Part shown: positions 17,201-28,563 of the stretch, one piece after another | Layout: every line of letters begins with the position of its first letter | Numbering within the stretch: the first letter of the stretch is position 1 | Assembly (NCBI GenBank): GCA_002427045.1 | Contig: DIPO01000066.1 | Location: forward strand, 1-64,000 | Direction: 5' to 3' | DNA from: Firmicutes bacterium UBA5486 | Lineage (GTDB): Bacteria > Bacillota > UBA4882 > UBA10575 | DNA length: 64,000 bases | Made by a program: the position numbers and the translations under genes | Notes under the pieces: model-generated | What the model was told of the DNA's origin: nothing | The model's input: only the letters and a program-made list of their open reading frames with translations | Databases searched by the model: none

Positions 17201-18190
17201 CTAACCTTCATATTTAACTCTAGGATCAAGTATGGAATATAAAAGATCCGCAATAAAATTCCCCAGCAGTACCAAAACCGCGGTAACCATTACAATACCC
17301 ATTAATACCTGGTAATCGCGGTTATTAACCGCTGTTATAAATAACCTTCCCATTCCCGGCCAAGCAAAGATCGTTTCAGTAATAACTGCTCCTGCAAAAA
17401 AGCTAGGAAGATCCAGTCCCATAATGGTAATAATCGGGGTCATGGCATTCCGTAACGCATGTTTATTTACTACCTGTTTTTCAGGAACGCCTTTGGCACG
17501 GGCGGTCCGGATATAATCCTGATTAATAACATCCAACATGGAAGAGCGCATATACCGGCTCCAACTAGCCGTATTCATTAAACTTAAAACTATAGCAGGC
17601 ATAATTAAATATTTAAAATTCTCAATAAAGACAGCGATCGGTCGAATAATTAAAGGATACTCTGACGGGTCAAACCACGGAGTTGAATAGCCGCCAGCTG
17701 GTAGTATTTTTAAACTAAGTGAAAAAACAAGAATCATTAGTAAGCCAAACCAAAATGAGGGGATCGAGATCCCAAAAAAAGAACCGAAAGTAACAATCTG
17801 ATCGGCAAATGAATACCGGTGGGTAGCTGAGTAAATTCCAATCGGTATCGCTATTCCTACCGAAATTATAAAAGAAGCAAACATCAGTTTAAGAGTAGCC
17901 GGAAGCCGGGTAAGAATCTCAGTAGATACCGGACGGCCGGTCATATAAGATTTTCCCATATCGCCACGGAGCATATGAGTAATCCAACGATAATAACGGA
18001 TATGGACAGGCTTGTCCAAACCCATCTGAACCTTAATTCGTTCTTTATCTGCAGCAGTAATCTTCGGGTTCTCAGCATACATAGCCATTGGTCCACCCGG
18101 AGCTAATTGCATCAGGGCGAAGGAAAAAATTGAAATAACAAATAGAGAGAGAATAGAGACTAAAATACGCTTAATAACTTTTCTGCCCAT
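17201..18190 (-). CDS. oppB: Oligopeptide ABC transporter permease, OppB/DppB type
   Basis: A 329-aa permease with six expected membrane segments. The N-terminal RILVSILSLFVISIFSFALM followed by QLAPGGP, then MGLDKPVHIRYYRW and GDMGKSYMTGRPV, are OppB hallmarks. The EAA loop reads RTARAKGVPEKQVVNKHALRN. It has AGGAGG before the ATG. A terminator-like hairpin lies between it and oppA, so the permeases are probably made in smaller amounts than the binding protein. Confidence 0.95.
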   Translation of the reverse strand: MGRKVIKRILVSILSLFVISIFSFALMQLAPGGPMAMYAENPKITAADKERIKVQMGLDKPVHIRYYRWITHMLRGDMGKSYMTGRPVSTEILTRLPATLKLMFASFIISVGIAIPIGIYSATHRYSFADQIVTFGSFFGISIPSFWFGLLMILVFSLSLKILPAGGYSTPWFDPSEYPLIIRPIAVFIENFKYLIMPAIVLSLMNTASWSRYMRSSMLDVINQDYIRTARAKGVPEKQVVNKHALRNAMTPIITIMGLDLPSFFAGAVITETIFAWPGMGRLFITAVNNRDYQVLMGIVMVTAVLVLLGNFIADLLYSILDPRVKYEG

Positions 18191-18215
18191 TGCGGATTCC
18201 TCCTAAAATTTAAAA

Positions 18216-18245
18216 AACGGAGGATAGAGGAGTCTATCCCCCGTT
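18216..18245 (-). terminator. Intra-operon attenuating hairpin between oppA and oppB
   Basis: On the minus strand AACGGGGGATAGA, a CTCC loop and TCTATCCTCCGTT form a 13-bp stem with one G-T pair, followed by TTTTAAATTT. It sits 22 bp after the oppA stop. Such hairpins commonly give partial termination, leaving the binding protein in excess. Confidence 0.75.
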
Positions 18246-18266
18246 AACTTGAGAAGTATCAGTACC

Positions 18267-19913
18267 TTATTTCCATTCCCATTCATACATATTCCAAGTA
18301 TTGGTAGCCTGAGTGGGATTGGGTTTAAAGTTTGCCAGATTAGCCGGAACAGCAGCAATTTCATTATAGTAATAAACAAAGATATATGGTACATCTTCTG
18401 CTAAGATATCCTGAATCTCATAATAGATTTCTTTCCGTTTCTCCTGATCCGGTTCTTTTAATCCAGCGTCAAGAAGCTGATCCAAGTGCGGGTTACTATA
18501 ACCTACATAGTTTTGCCCCGTAGCACCGGTAGCCGGATCGACAATTTGTTCGGTATGGTAAAGCGTCTTACAATCAGGATCAAATCCAGCAGACCATCCA
18601 AAGACCGCAATGTCAAATTTTACATTTTCAAGGATATCACCAAAGAGAGTAGATGCCTCATAATTCTGGATGGTTACATCGCAACCAACAGCATCCCACT
18701 CTTGTTTAGCGATTTCATTAAATTTCTCCCGGATCTTATTACCACTATTAGTAGTAATTGAGAAAGAAAGCTTTTTACCATCTTTAGCACGTACTCCGTC
18801 GGCGCCTAATTTCCAGCCAGCCTCTTCCAGAAGTTGTGCTGCTTTATCGGGATCATAATCATACCTTTTGAGTTCAGGTTTGAAAGCCCAGCAGTTAGGG
18901 GCAACACAAGAATCCGCCCAGGTACCTATACCGTCAAGCACAGTATCAATAAACTGCTGTTTTGGGAAGGCATAACATAGTGCCTGCCGGACACGTTTAT
19001 CAGCAAAGATCGGGTTTCTTAGATTAAAATCAGCATGCATATATACATAAGCCGGATACTTATGAACTTCAATCTTTTGGCCAGCTTCTTTCATTGCCAG
19101 CAATTCTTTATACTGGTTGGCCTGAGCGCCATCATAAACATCAATCTCTCCGCTTTTGAACTGAGCAAGCAGTGAGTTGGTATCAGGAACCACTTTATAG
19201 ACTATGGTCTTGATCTTAGGTGAGCCTTCACGATAATAATCATCAAATCGTTCCAATTTTACATACTCATTAGCTTTCCATTCAATAAACTTATATGGCC
19301 CGGAACCGATTGGATTACGGGAAAATTCTCCACCTTTAGTCAGCGAATTTCCATTTTCAGCATATTCTTTCTCCAAAATATGCTTGGGTGGGATCATACA
19401 CTCAGAATAAGCCCATCCTTCAAGCCAGGTAACATCTAATTCTTTTAGAGTAATTTTAAAATTATAATCATCAATAATTTCAAATTTGTCAATCTTTTCC
19501 CACATCGCACGGGAAGGAACAATATTGCCCGGAGCCATTTTCATTTCATAAAGAAACTCAACATCCTCAGCGGTTAATTCCACTCCATCATGAAATTTTA
19601 CGCCTTTCCGGAGTTTAAAAGTATAAACCTTACCATCTTCACTAACCTCCGGAAGCTCTTCCAGTAGGTCAGGTTCAAACTCCAACTTATCATTGACTTT
19701 CATCAGAGTAGAAAAAATTCCATTCATCATAATAGTCTCAGCCGAAGCTTCTGAAAGAATAGGGTTTAGGGTCTCAACATCAGTAAGCATCCCCCAGACT
19801 AACACATCTTTTTTCTTGGGGCCAAGAGCGGATTTAGAGGCAAAGGCATAGTATAATCCGAATGCCACTACTAAAACTGCTACAATAATTAGTGTCACAT
19901 TTTTTTTCTTCAC
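18267..19913 (-). CDS. oppA: Peptide ABC transporter substrate-binding protein (family 5)
   Basis: A 548-aa SBP_bac_5 protein. Typical stretches are LNPILSEASAETIMMNGIFSTL, FKLRKGVKFHDGVELTAEDVEFLYE, NPIGSGPYKFIEWKANEYV and KRVRQALCYAFPKQ. The N-terminus has a KKK start and a 17-residue hydrophobic helix but no lipobox cysteine. It is therefore probably held by an uncleaved anchor or released, which is unusual for a Gram-positive-type binding protein and would fit a periplasm. It starts with GTG preceded by GGAGGAG. It is the first gene of the opp operon. The ligand could be peptides or a related solute. Confidence 0.92.
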   Translation of the reverse strand: MKKKNVTLIIVAVLVVAFGLYYAFASKSALGPKKKDVLVWGMLTDVETLNPILSEASAETIMMNGIFSTLMKVNDKLEFEPDLLEELPEVSEDGKVYTFKLRKGVKFHDGVELTAEDVEFLYEMKMAPGNIVPSRAMWEKIDKFEIIDDYNFKITLKELDVTWLEGWAYSECMIPPKHILEKEYAENGNSLTKGGEFSRNPIGSGPYKFIEWKANEYVKLERFDDYYREGSPKIKTIVYKVVPDTNSLLAQFKSGEIDVYDGAQANQYKELLAMKEAGQKIEVHKYPAYVYMHADFNLRNPIFADKRVRQALCYAFPKQQFIDTVLDGIGTWADSCVAPNCWAFKPELKRYDYDPDKAAQLLEEAGWKLGADGVRAKDGKKLSFSITTNSGNKIREKFNEIAKQEWDAVGCDVTIQNYEASTLFGDILENVKFDIAVFGWSAGFDPDCKTLYHTEQIVDPATGATGQNYVGYSNPHLDQLLDAGLKEPDQEKRKEIYYEIQDILAEDVPYIFVYYYNEIAAVPANLANFKPNPTQATNTWNMYEWEWK

Positions 19914-20110
19914 TTCTATTACTCTCCTCCTATTTTTTATAATAGAGTATTTTAAATATTATTCGCAACGAATTCCAAATATCCTGCAATATTATTAAAT
20001 AATCATCGTTATCCAATTTATGTCTGCATAAATATTGCTTTTATCTTGTGTTTTTGTCGGCTTTTGTTTGTTTTGGTTACATTTGTTATACATGTGCAAA
20101 AACTTTGACA

Positions 20111-21568
20111 TCATTCTTTAATCTTTTCTAATTCTTTTTCTAATAAAACATTAACTATTCCGGGATTAGCCTTTCCTTTAGTCTCTTTCATCACTTGGCC
20201 AACCAAAAAGCTCTTTGCTTTCTTTTTCCCGGACAAATAATCCTGTATCGATTGGGGATGATCTGCCATTACCTTGACCACAATTTCTTGAATTAATTGA
20301 ACATCACTAATCTGTTCCAGGCCCTGTTCTTTAATAATAATTTCTGGTTTGTTCCCTGTATAAAACATCTCTTCAAAAACAGTTTTAGCTATTTTACTGC
20401 TAATCACCCCTTGATCAAGAATCTTCAGCATCTGGCCAAGGGCTTCCGGTTTAAGTTTAATCTGATGAAACTCGATTTTTTCTTGATTAATTAGTCTCAC
20501 TAAATCACCAATTATCCAATTGCTCACGTTTTTCGGTTCTCCACTATAATCTTTAAGAACAGCTTCAAAGAACTCTGCCATCGGTTTTGAGCTGCTAATT
20601 AAGGCGGCATCATCCTTGGGAAGCCTAAATTCTTGAATATAACGTTCTCTTTTGCTATTAGGTAGTTCTGGTAATTTATTCCTGATCCCTTTGATCCAAT
20701 CATCATTAATTATAACCGGTAAGAGATCTGGATCAGGAAAATACCTATATTCATAAGCCTTCTCTTTAAAACGCATAAAAACTGTTTCTCTGTTCCCCTC
20801 ATCCCAGGCTCTTGTCTCTTCAGATTCCAGAGGAGTATTCTGCTCCAAGAGTTCAATCTGCCGCTTAGCTTCATATTCCAAGGCCGCCTCTACTGCCCGG
20901 AAAGAATTCATATTCTTTACTTCTGCACGTTTCCCTAACTCACGATCTCCCTGCCGGCGTACTGATATATTGGCATCACAGCGGAGTGAGCCTTCTTCCA
21001 TCTTGCAATCAGAAACGCCTGTATACTCCAGTATAATCTTGAGTTCCTCCATAAACTCCTTGGCTTCCCGGGGAGAACGAAGATCAGGCGCAGTCACAAT
21101 CTCAATTAGCGGTATGCTACTCCGGTTATAATCCAGTAACGAATAATCAGAATCAATAATTCCAGCTCCAGAATGATAAGAACGCCCAGCTTCTTCTTCT
21201 AGATGGATACGGGTAATCCTAATTCTCCGGCGTCCGGTGGGAAACTCCTTTTTTAGCCATCCTGTCCGGCAGATTGGAGCATAGAATTGTGTAATTTGAT
21301 AGCCTTTTGGCAGATCCGGGTAAAAATATTGTTTACGATCAAATTTACATTCCCTAGAAATTTTACAGTTTAAAGCTAAGCCAGCAGTAATACCTAAATC
21401 AATAGCTTTTTTATTTAAAACCGGTAATGCACCCGGAAGCCCCAGGCAAACTGGACAAGTCAAAGTATTAGGTTCTGCCGGAAACTTCGTCGAGCAGCCA
21501 CAACATAATTTAGAGTCAGTCTTTAACTCGACATGTACCTCAAGCCCGATAATAGTCTCGTACTTCAT
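20111..21568 (-). CDS. gatB: Asp-tRNA(Asn)/Glu-tRNA(Gln) amidotransferase subunit B
   Basis: GatB activates the mischarged aminoacyl-tRNA for amidation. At 485 aa it is full length and opens YETIIGLEVHVELKTDSKL. The zinc-binding cysteines lie in CCGCSTKF and LTCPVCLGLPGALPVLN, and the C-terminal YqeY-like tail ends in GKANPGIVNVLLEKELEKI. It overlaps gatA by 4 bp (ATGA) and has GGAGG upstream. It is the last gene of gatCAB. Presence of GatCAB implies that Gln-tRNA and/or Asn-tRNA is made by transamidation. Confidence 0.98.
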   Translation of the reverse strand: MKYETIIGLEVHVELKTDSKLCCGCSTKFPAEPNTLTCPVCLGLPGALPVLNKKAIDLGITAGLALNCKISRECKFDRKQYFYPDLPKGYQITQFYAPICRTGWLKKEFPTGRRRIRITRIHLEEEAGRSYHSGAGIIDSDYSLLDYNRSSIPLIEIVTAPDLRSPREAKEFMEELKIILEYTGVSDCKMEEGSLRCDANISVRRQGDRELGKRAEVKNMNSFRAVEAALEYEAKRQIELLEQNTPLESEETRAWDEGNRETVFMRFKEKAYEYRYFPDPDLLPVIINDDWIKGIRNKLPELPNSKRERYIQEFRLPKDDAALISSSKPMAEFFEAVLKDYSGEPKNVSNWIIGDLVRLINQEKIEFHQIKLKPEALGQMLKILDQGVISSKIAKTVFEEMFYTGNKPEIIIKEQGLEQISDVQLIQEIVVKVMADHPQSIQDYLSGKKKAKSFLVGQVMKETKGKANPGIVNVLLEKELEKIKE

Positions 21569-23016
21569 CTTATACCTCCTTTTACCACCCCTAACTCTCC
21601 CTCTATAAATGAAGCCACCCGGAAAAGCGTCTCCTCCTTACCTGCCCGAGCCATCAATTGCGCTCCTACCGGCAGTCCATTAATACAACCACAGGGAAAG
21701 GTGAGTGCAGGAATTCCTGTTAAGTTCGCTGCAACTGTACAAACTTCTGAAAGATATTTAGATAGCAAATCATCTGTTTTTTCCCTTATTATATTTGGCA
21801 CTACTGTAGTGGTTGGTGTTAACATAAATTCACATTCTAAAAAAGCCCGAGCAAAATCTTTTTTCATTCGGGCCCGCCCTTTTTCTGCTTTAAGATAATA
21901 GTCCTCGTAATATTCAGGAGTTAAAAAGCATGTCCCCAGGAGAATTCTTCTTTTAACTTCCCGCCCAAAACCTTCTTCCCTTGTTTGCCGGAACATACTA
22001 ATCATATCTGTCTGCTCTTCGGATCGGTAACCATACCTTACCCCATCATACCTTGCTAAATTAGAACTGGCTTCGGCAAAAGCAATTAGGTAATATATAG
22101 CAGCCGCGTATTCCAATGATGGTAGTGAAACTTCTACCGGGATACAACCTGCTTTTTCAAGTAAATCAGCAACTAATAAGAGTTTCTCTTTAATCCCCGG
22201 GTCAATTTTTTTATCGTAGGATTCACAAGGGATTCCAAAACGAAGGCCTTTAAGTCCCTGAGGTAAATCATTTACTTTTTCCGGCAAAAGCGGCACAGTG
22301 GTAGAATCCAAAGGATCGTAACCAGAAATATTGTGGTATAGTACAGCTAGATCCTTTGCCGTCCGGGCCATCGGTCCAACCTGATCCAAAGAAGAAGCAT
22401 ATGGAACTAATCCATAACGGGAGACTCTCCCATAAGTTGGTTTCAACCCAAAGATGCCACAAAAGGCGGCAGGTTGCCGGATGGAGCCTCCGGTATCAGA
22501 ACCTAGCGCTAAAGGAACCATTCCCGCTGCTACAGCAGCTGCCGATCCGCCACTAGAGCCCCCCGGAATTCGTTTTAGATCCCAAGGATTCCTAGTCAAA
22601 CCAAAGTATGAACTTTCAGTAGAAGAACCCATTGCAAATTCATCCAGATTGGTCTTACCTATCAGCACTGCTCCCGCTTGCTTCAGCTTAGTAACCACGG
22701 TAGCATCATAGGAAGGAATGAAATTCGCTAACATTTTTGAGCCACAGGTAGTTTTAACCCCTTTAGTACAGATGTTATCCTTGATGGCAATCGGAATACC
22801 AGTTAAGGGTGTGATACCCTCTTTCTTTGCTATACGGGCATCCGCCTCCCTTGCTGCAAATAAGGCTTCTTCTTCTGTTATCGTAATAAAAGCATTTATT
22901 TCCGGGTCAAGCTGAGCAATATGGCCTAAGAATCCTTTAGTCATTTCCAGAGCCGAAATCTCTTTATTATCTAAGAGCTTCCTTAATTGACCCAGACTCA
23001 TCTCTACAATTTCCAT
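21565..23016 (-). CDS. gatA: Asp-tRNA(Asn)/Glu-tRNA(Gln) amidotransferase subunit A
   Basis: GatA is the amidase subunit that releases ammonia from glutamine. The 483-aa protein carries the amidase signature. The catalytic Lys lies in GIPIAIKDNI, and the Ser-cisSer pair in GGSSGGSAAAVAAG, GSDTGGSIRQPAAFCG. The C-terminus is NLTGIPALTFPCG. The ATG at 23016 is spaced 6 bases from AGGAGG; the ATG two codons earlier overlaps that ribosome site and is unlikely. It follows gatC by 26 bp. Confidence 0.98.
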   Translation of the reverse strand: MEIVEMSLGQLRKLLDNKEISALEMTKGFLGHIAQLDPEINAFITITEEEALFAAREADARIAKKEGITPLTGIPIAIKDNICTKGVKTTCGSKMLANFIPSYDATVVTKLKQAGAVLIGKTNLDEFAMGSSTESSYFGLTRNPWDLKRIPGGSSGGSAAAVAAGMVPLALGSDTGGSIRQPAAFCGIFGLKPTYGRVSRYGLVPYASSLDQVGPMARTAKDLAVLYHNISGYDPLDSTTVPLLPEKVNDLPQGLKGLRFGIPCESYDKKIDPGIKEKLLLVADLLEKAGCIPVEVSLPSLEYAAAIYYLIAFAEASSNLARYDGVRYGYRSEEQTDMISMFRQTREEGFGREVKRRILLGTCFLTPEYYEDYYLKAEKGRARMKKDFARAFLECEFMLTPTTTVVPNIIREKTDDLLSKYLSEVCTVAANLTGIPALTFPCGCINGLPVGAQLMARAGKEETLFRVASFIEGELGVVKGGIR

Positions 23017-23042
23017 TCTCATCCTCCTACCTCAAGATAGAG

Positions 23043-23336
23043 TTAATCCTCTTCCAGCACCTTTAGGACTTTAAAACAGAAGCTCTCCTGTTGAGGTGCA
23101 TTAACCAATACAGAATCCCGGTTAAAAGAAGACTGTACCTTATCCTCCCGCATAATATTATTAAGAGGTACCCCATAGGGAGCAGGTTCTTCTCCTTCGA
23201 TAGAAAGTTCATTCAGTTTTTTTAGATAACCCAGGATTTCATTTATTTGGACTGTAAAACAGTTAATCTCTTCTTCTGTCAAAGCTAAACGAGCCATGCT
23301 TGACAGCTCTTTCACCTGTTCCTTAGTAAGGCTCAT
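23043..23336 (-). CDS. gatC: Asp-tRNA(Asn)/Glu-tRNA(Gln) amidotransferase subunit C
   Basis: GatC is the small subunit that wraps and stabilises GatA. It is 97 aa from the ATG at 23336, which has AAGGAGG 6 bases upstream; an earlier in-frame start (23357) lies over that ribosome site. Typical features are LTKEQVKELSSMARLALTEEE, INEILGYLKKLNEL and the C-terminal REDKVQSSFNRDSVLVNAPQ. It is the first gene of gatCAB. Confidence 0.97.
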   Translation of the reverse strand: MSLTKEQVKELSSMARLALTEEEINCFTVQINEILGYLKKLNELSIEGEEPAPYGVPLNNIMREDKVQSSFNRDSVLVNAPQQESFCFKVLKVLEED

Positions 23337-23359
23337 TCTTCTTCCTCCTTCTTGCACAT

Positions 23360-23548
23360 CTCTGTGCTCAGTACTAGTCGCTCGAAACTCGTATGAATGT
23401 TTAGCCTTTGATTAATATACTTAGTACTCGTCACTTGGTGGATAAAACGCTTGTTGTTCATAATTAAGCTTACCTTTATGGTCTCATCTTCAAGTATCTA
23501 CCACTCATAGCCCGATGTTTGTTCTTGGGATGATAGCTAACCAATATA
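23360..23548. repeat. Gene-free spacer with CTCG-rich repeat motif
   Basis: The 191 bp between gatC and ligA hold AGTCGCTCGAAACTCGTATG followed by AATGTTTAGCCTTTG. These match, with changes, the start of the repeat module at 57317-57365. No ORF or terminator with a clear T-run is seen here. Confidence 0.4.
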
Positions 23549-25609
<2,061 letters not shown>

Positions 25610-25754
25610 TTAGTTTCTCACAAGTTTAAAGAATTACCAAAAAGATATTCGTCATCTCAAGCCTTTTCCCTTCCCTTTAAACACTTGCTTACTCAATGTT
25701 TGTAGTTCGCTGCTTTGCTTGCTATTAAGTTAACTAGGGAAATTGCCTATAAGC

Positions 25755-25777
25755 AAAAAAGGCCTTTCGGCCTTTTT
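25755..25777. terminator. Rho-independent terminator after the symporter gene
   Basis: AAAAAAGGCC and GGCCTTTTT pair around TTTC. It lies 37 bp beyond the stop codon of the minus-strand symporter gene and could work in both directions. Confidence 0.85.
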
Positions 25778-25813
25778 AAATCTTATCATTAAATCCTTAT
25801 CATTTCAAACAGC

Positions 25814-27457
25814 TTATCCTACCGCAACCTTCCTTTCTTTCGCTTTCTTACTAACAAGTGAAACAGATTCATGAACCTTTTCCACCCCAAAAACCCAATC
25901 AAGATGTTCCTTGCTAAACTTTGGAGTCAACCAACTTACCACTGGAACCACCACCAAAGGTAGAAGCATAGAAATTGAACCAACCATCGGGGCAATATCT
26001 TTGATAAAAGGTTGTAATTCAGGGTGAAGCATATAACAGAGAAAAGTTATAACCGAAAAACCTAAGCCTGAAAAGAAACCCGCCCAAGCTCCTGCTTTAG
26101 TAACTCCCTTCCAAAACAGGCCATATAGATAAGGAGCAAGAAAGGCTCCGGAGATAGTGCCCCAGGAAAAACTCATTAAAGCCACTAAATAGGGCCACTT
26201 CGCTCCATACAAGGCCGTAATTAAGGAGATTCCAACAAAAAAAAGACATAAGACTCTCATTAGAAAAACTGACCATCGACGAGAAAGATTCGGCAAAAAA
26301 TAGCCTTGAATTAAATCTACAACAATCGCTGAACTAGAGACCAGAACCACTGATGAAAGGGTGGACATTGATGCAGAAAGTACTAATAATAGAAGAAGAA
26401 TCAGTAAAGGATGGGGTAGAGCCATCTTCAATATTTGTGGAATCAAAGCAGTATTTGCATACGAATTATTATTCATCGCCTTCCCAAGAACAGTTCTGGC
26501 TTCGGCCAGATTCATAGCCGCCACCGCATCACCAGAAAAAGCCTCCGGATTTTGCTTAATAATTTCTTGGGAGAACATACTGGAAGTAGAACCAATAAAA
26601 TATGCGGCGCCAGCAATTACTAGACAAAAAATCGTACCTACTACTGTCGCCGTAGTTATTACCTTCTCATTCCGGATCGCATAAAACTTCTGGATCATCT
26701 GAGGCAAGCCCCAGACTCCCAAACTAGTTAAGATTACCAGCCATAGAAGGGAGGCCCCATTAGCAGGAAATACCTTGATCAGTTCAGGATCCACCTTCTT
26801 CAAACCAATTAACAGGTTACCAAAACCGCCAATGCTTGGGTGGGTAAGGGTATAGGCAACCATCAAGGCTACTCCAACCAGCATAATCAAGCCTTGAATA
26901 AAACTACTTAGTGAGATCGCAGAATAGCCACCCAAAGTTAAATAAATAGCGGTCAACAGAGCCATAAAACATAAGGCCTGATTATAACCGATCCCTAAAA
27001 CATTTACAAAGAGAAATGACAATCCTGTATATACCGATCCAGAGTACGGTACCATAAAGATGAAGATTACCAATGCTCCTACTATTTTAAAAACTTTAGA
27101 GTCATACCGTTTCTCTAAGAATTCCGGCATCGTTATTACATTTAATCTTACTGTCATACTCCGGGTTTTCCGCGCAAGAACCAACCAAGCAAGAAGGCTC
27201 CCAATTAGTGTATTACCGATGGCAATCCATAAAACCGGTAACCCATATTGAAATCCTAATGTTCCGGCATACCCTACAAATATAACCGCCGAAAAATAAG
27301 TAGTTCCATAAGCAAACGCCGAGATCCAGGGGCCAATCTTTCTCCCGCCAAGGAAAAAATCAGAAGTCGTCCTGGTTCGGCGTATCGTAAACAAACCAAC
27401 ACCAATCATCATCATAACAAAAGCACCTAGTGCTAACCATTGAAACAAAGTATTCAT
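25814..27457 (-). CDS. Sodium:solute symporter (SSS family)
   Basis: A 547-aa membrane protein with about 13 hydrophobic segments. The N-terminal half shows TTSDFFLGGRKIGPWISAFAYG followed by TTYFSAVIFVGYAG, the hallmark start of SSS transporters (the PutP/PanF group). A later part has GLPQMIQKFYAIR, typical of the family near helix 7. The transported solute cannot be read from sequence; proline, pantothenate and short carboxylates are all handled by relatives. The ATG at 27457 is preceded by AAGGATGG; a start six codons earlier is possible. It is a single-gene unit. Confidence 0.9.
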   Translation of the reverse strand: MNTLFQWLALGAFVMMMIGVGLFTIRRTRTTSDFFLGGRKIGPWISAFAYGTTYFSAVIFVGYAGTLGFQYGLPVLWIAIGNTLIGSLLAWLVLARKTRSMTVRLNVITMPEFLEKRYDSKVFKIVGALVIFIFMVPYSGSVYTGLSFLFVNVLGIGYNQALCFMALLTAIYLTLGGYSAISLSSFIQGLIMLVGVALMVAYTLTHPSIGGFGNLLIGLKKVDPELIKVFPANGASLLWLVILTSLGVWGLPQMIQKFYAIRNEKVITTATVVGTIFCLVIAGAAYFIGSTSSMFSQEIIKQNPEAFSGDAVAAMNLAEARTVLGKAMNNNSYANTALIPQILKMALPHPLLILLLLLVLSASMSTLSSVVLVSSSAIVVDLIQGYFLPNLSRRWSVFLMRVLCLFFVGISLITALYGAKWPYLVALMSFSWGTISGAFLAPYLYGLFWKGVTKAGAWAGFFSGLGFSVITFLCYMLHPELQPFIKDIAPMVGSISMLLPLVVVPVVSWLTPKFSKEHLDWVFGVEKVHESVSLVSKKAKERKVAVG

Positions 27458-27681
27458 TTTTAACCATCCTTCCATCCTAACTCCATTTTACTTATCCATC
27501 ATTATTGGCAATTCCTTAAACCTACAAACTTCTACCATTAAACCACATCAAGACTTTCGCCAATATTTTATTATTATTCGCCCTTTTACCTTTTTCCCCT
27601 TCTCTAAAATAACTCAATCTTCCAATCGATACTCGTCTCCCGTCGCTCGAGTTAGAAAATACCTTCGTAACTCTTTTTAGG

Positions 27682-27750
27682 GCTTTTTGCGTTGTCAATT
27701 ATTAAAAACCACAGAATGTCTAATTGAAAAAGCAACGCAATAAAAATAGC
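27682..27750. repeat. Long imperfect inverted repeat downstream of tRNA-Arg
   Basis: TTGCGTTG and TCAATTA on the left pair with TAATTGA and CAACGCAA on the right. An unpaired AAAGC bulge lies on the right, the outer arms GCT/AGC match, and the loop is about 19 nt. It begins 20 bp after the tRNA 3' end on the minus strand. No T-run follows, so it is not a standard terminator. It could be a processing structure or part of a small element. The surrounding 27458-27770 has no ORF; 27631-27651 carries the CTCG-rich motif. Confidence 0.6.
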
Positions 27751-27770
27751 GTCGCTTCAGTATTTTCGTA

Positions 27771-27845
27771 TGGCGCGCCCGACAGGAATCGAACCTGTGC
27801 TCCTGGCTCCGGAGGCCAGTGCTCTATCCCCTGAGCTACGGGCGC
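27771..27845 (-). tRNA. tRNA-Arg (anticodon CCG)
   Basis: On the minus strand the 75-nt sequence starts GCGCCCGTAGCTCAG and has a complete cloverleaf. The acceptor is GCGCCCG/CGGGCGC, and the D-arm is GCTC...GAGC. The anticodon stem CTGGC/GCCAG encloses CTCCGGA with anticodon CCG. The T-arm is CAGGTTCGATTCCTG. The 3' CCA is encoded. It reads the CGG arginine codon. Confidence 0.98.
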
Positions 27846-27933
27846 AAAATTAAGTCCATAAAATATTTTACATGATTACTGCAGAAAAAGCAATAGAATA
27901 AAAAAAATACCGGGAATTCCCGGTAAAAAAAGT

Positions 27934-28410
27934 TCATTTTGTAGTTATCCCTTTTCCACGTGCGACAAAGAGATCTTTAGCCCCTAGAAATACCGCGTTT
28001 TTTTGTAATGAATTACAGAATATATTTTCTAAAGGGGGAAGATCCAATAATCGGACATTAATACTGATAACCGTTACTTCACGAAGTGAAGTCGGAGAAA
28101 GTAACTGAAAATCAATAAATTCAATAATCGGTGTTAATTGACAGCATAGACCAGGTTCAGCCTGGACCAGATCCACAAAACCGGAAAAAGGAATATCCAC
28201 CCCTTGATGAACAACGACATTATTTTCATTGACAAAAAAGATTTGTTTATGCAATATTCCCTGAAAAATTACTTTTTCGGGAATGATATGACAACGGAGG
28301 TTTTGGACTGTCGCTTTAATCTCATCAACCTTAATCGCCGGGGCAAAAAGGGTAATGGTATCTTCTACTAAAACTTGAACTTGGGTTTCGGCAATTATAT
28401 TTAACGACAT
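27934..28410 (-). CDS. SPOCS domain (DUF3794) protein, spore-coat related
   Basis: A 158-aa protein of the SPOCS/DUF3794 family, beta-rich domains found in sporulation proteins such as SpoIVA-associated SafA/CotE-like partners and many clostridial coat proteins. The pattern PAIKVDEIKATVQNLRCHII, then EKVIFQGILHKQIFFVNENN and VVVHQGVDIPFSGFVDL, is diagnostic. There is one SPOCS domain (about residues 15-110) and no LysM domain, so this is the short form. It has GGAGGGA before the ATG and is divergent from the small ORF at 28564. The exact role is unknown. Confidence 0.85.
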   Translation of the reverse strand: MSLNIIAETQVQVLVEDTITLFAPAIKVDEIKATVQNLRCHIIPEKVIFQGILHKQIFFVNENNVVVHQGVDIPFSGFVDLVQAEPGLCCQLTPIIEFIDFQLLSPTSLREVTVISINVRLLDLPPLENIFCNSLQKNAVFLGAKDLFVARGKGITTK

Positions 28411-28503
28411 TTTTCCCTCCTCCTTTCCCCCTTTGTTCAGGGTGTTTGTTACATATTATGATTGTACTCTCCTTGTGGCTTACAGCTAAATGCCTAAGAT
28501 TTT

Positions 28504-28533
28504 GTATTTTAAGGTTTTTTCCCGGATAAAATA
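28504..28533 (+). promoter_or_regulatory. Possible forespore-sigma (SigF/SigG-like) promoter
   Basis: GTATT (28504-28508), a 15-bp spacer and GGATAAAATA (28524-28533) resemble the SigF pattern (GYATA, 15-16 bp, GGnnAnAnTA). It precedes the small ORF at 28564. A near-identical 19-of-20 stretch, CGGATAAA.TAGAATAACAG, recurs upstream of the plus-strand gene at 39986. Confidence 0.3.
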
Positions 28534-28563
28534 GAATAACAGTATCAAGGAGTAGAAAAATAG

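Noticed and set aside
18203..18394. Minus-strand frame of 63 aa at the oppA 3' end
   Set aside because: It overlaps oppA in another frame and includes the attenuator hairpin; no independent support.
22268..22915. Several frames on both strands inside gatA
   Set aside because: All are out of frame with, or antisense to, a complete conserved gatA.
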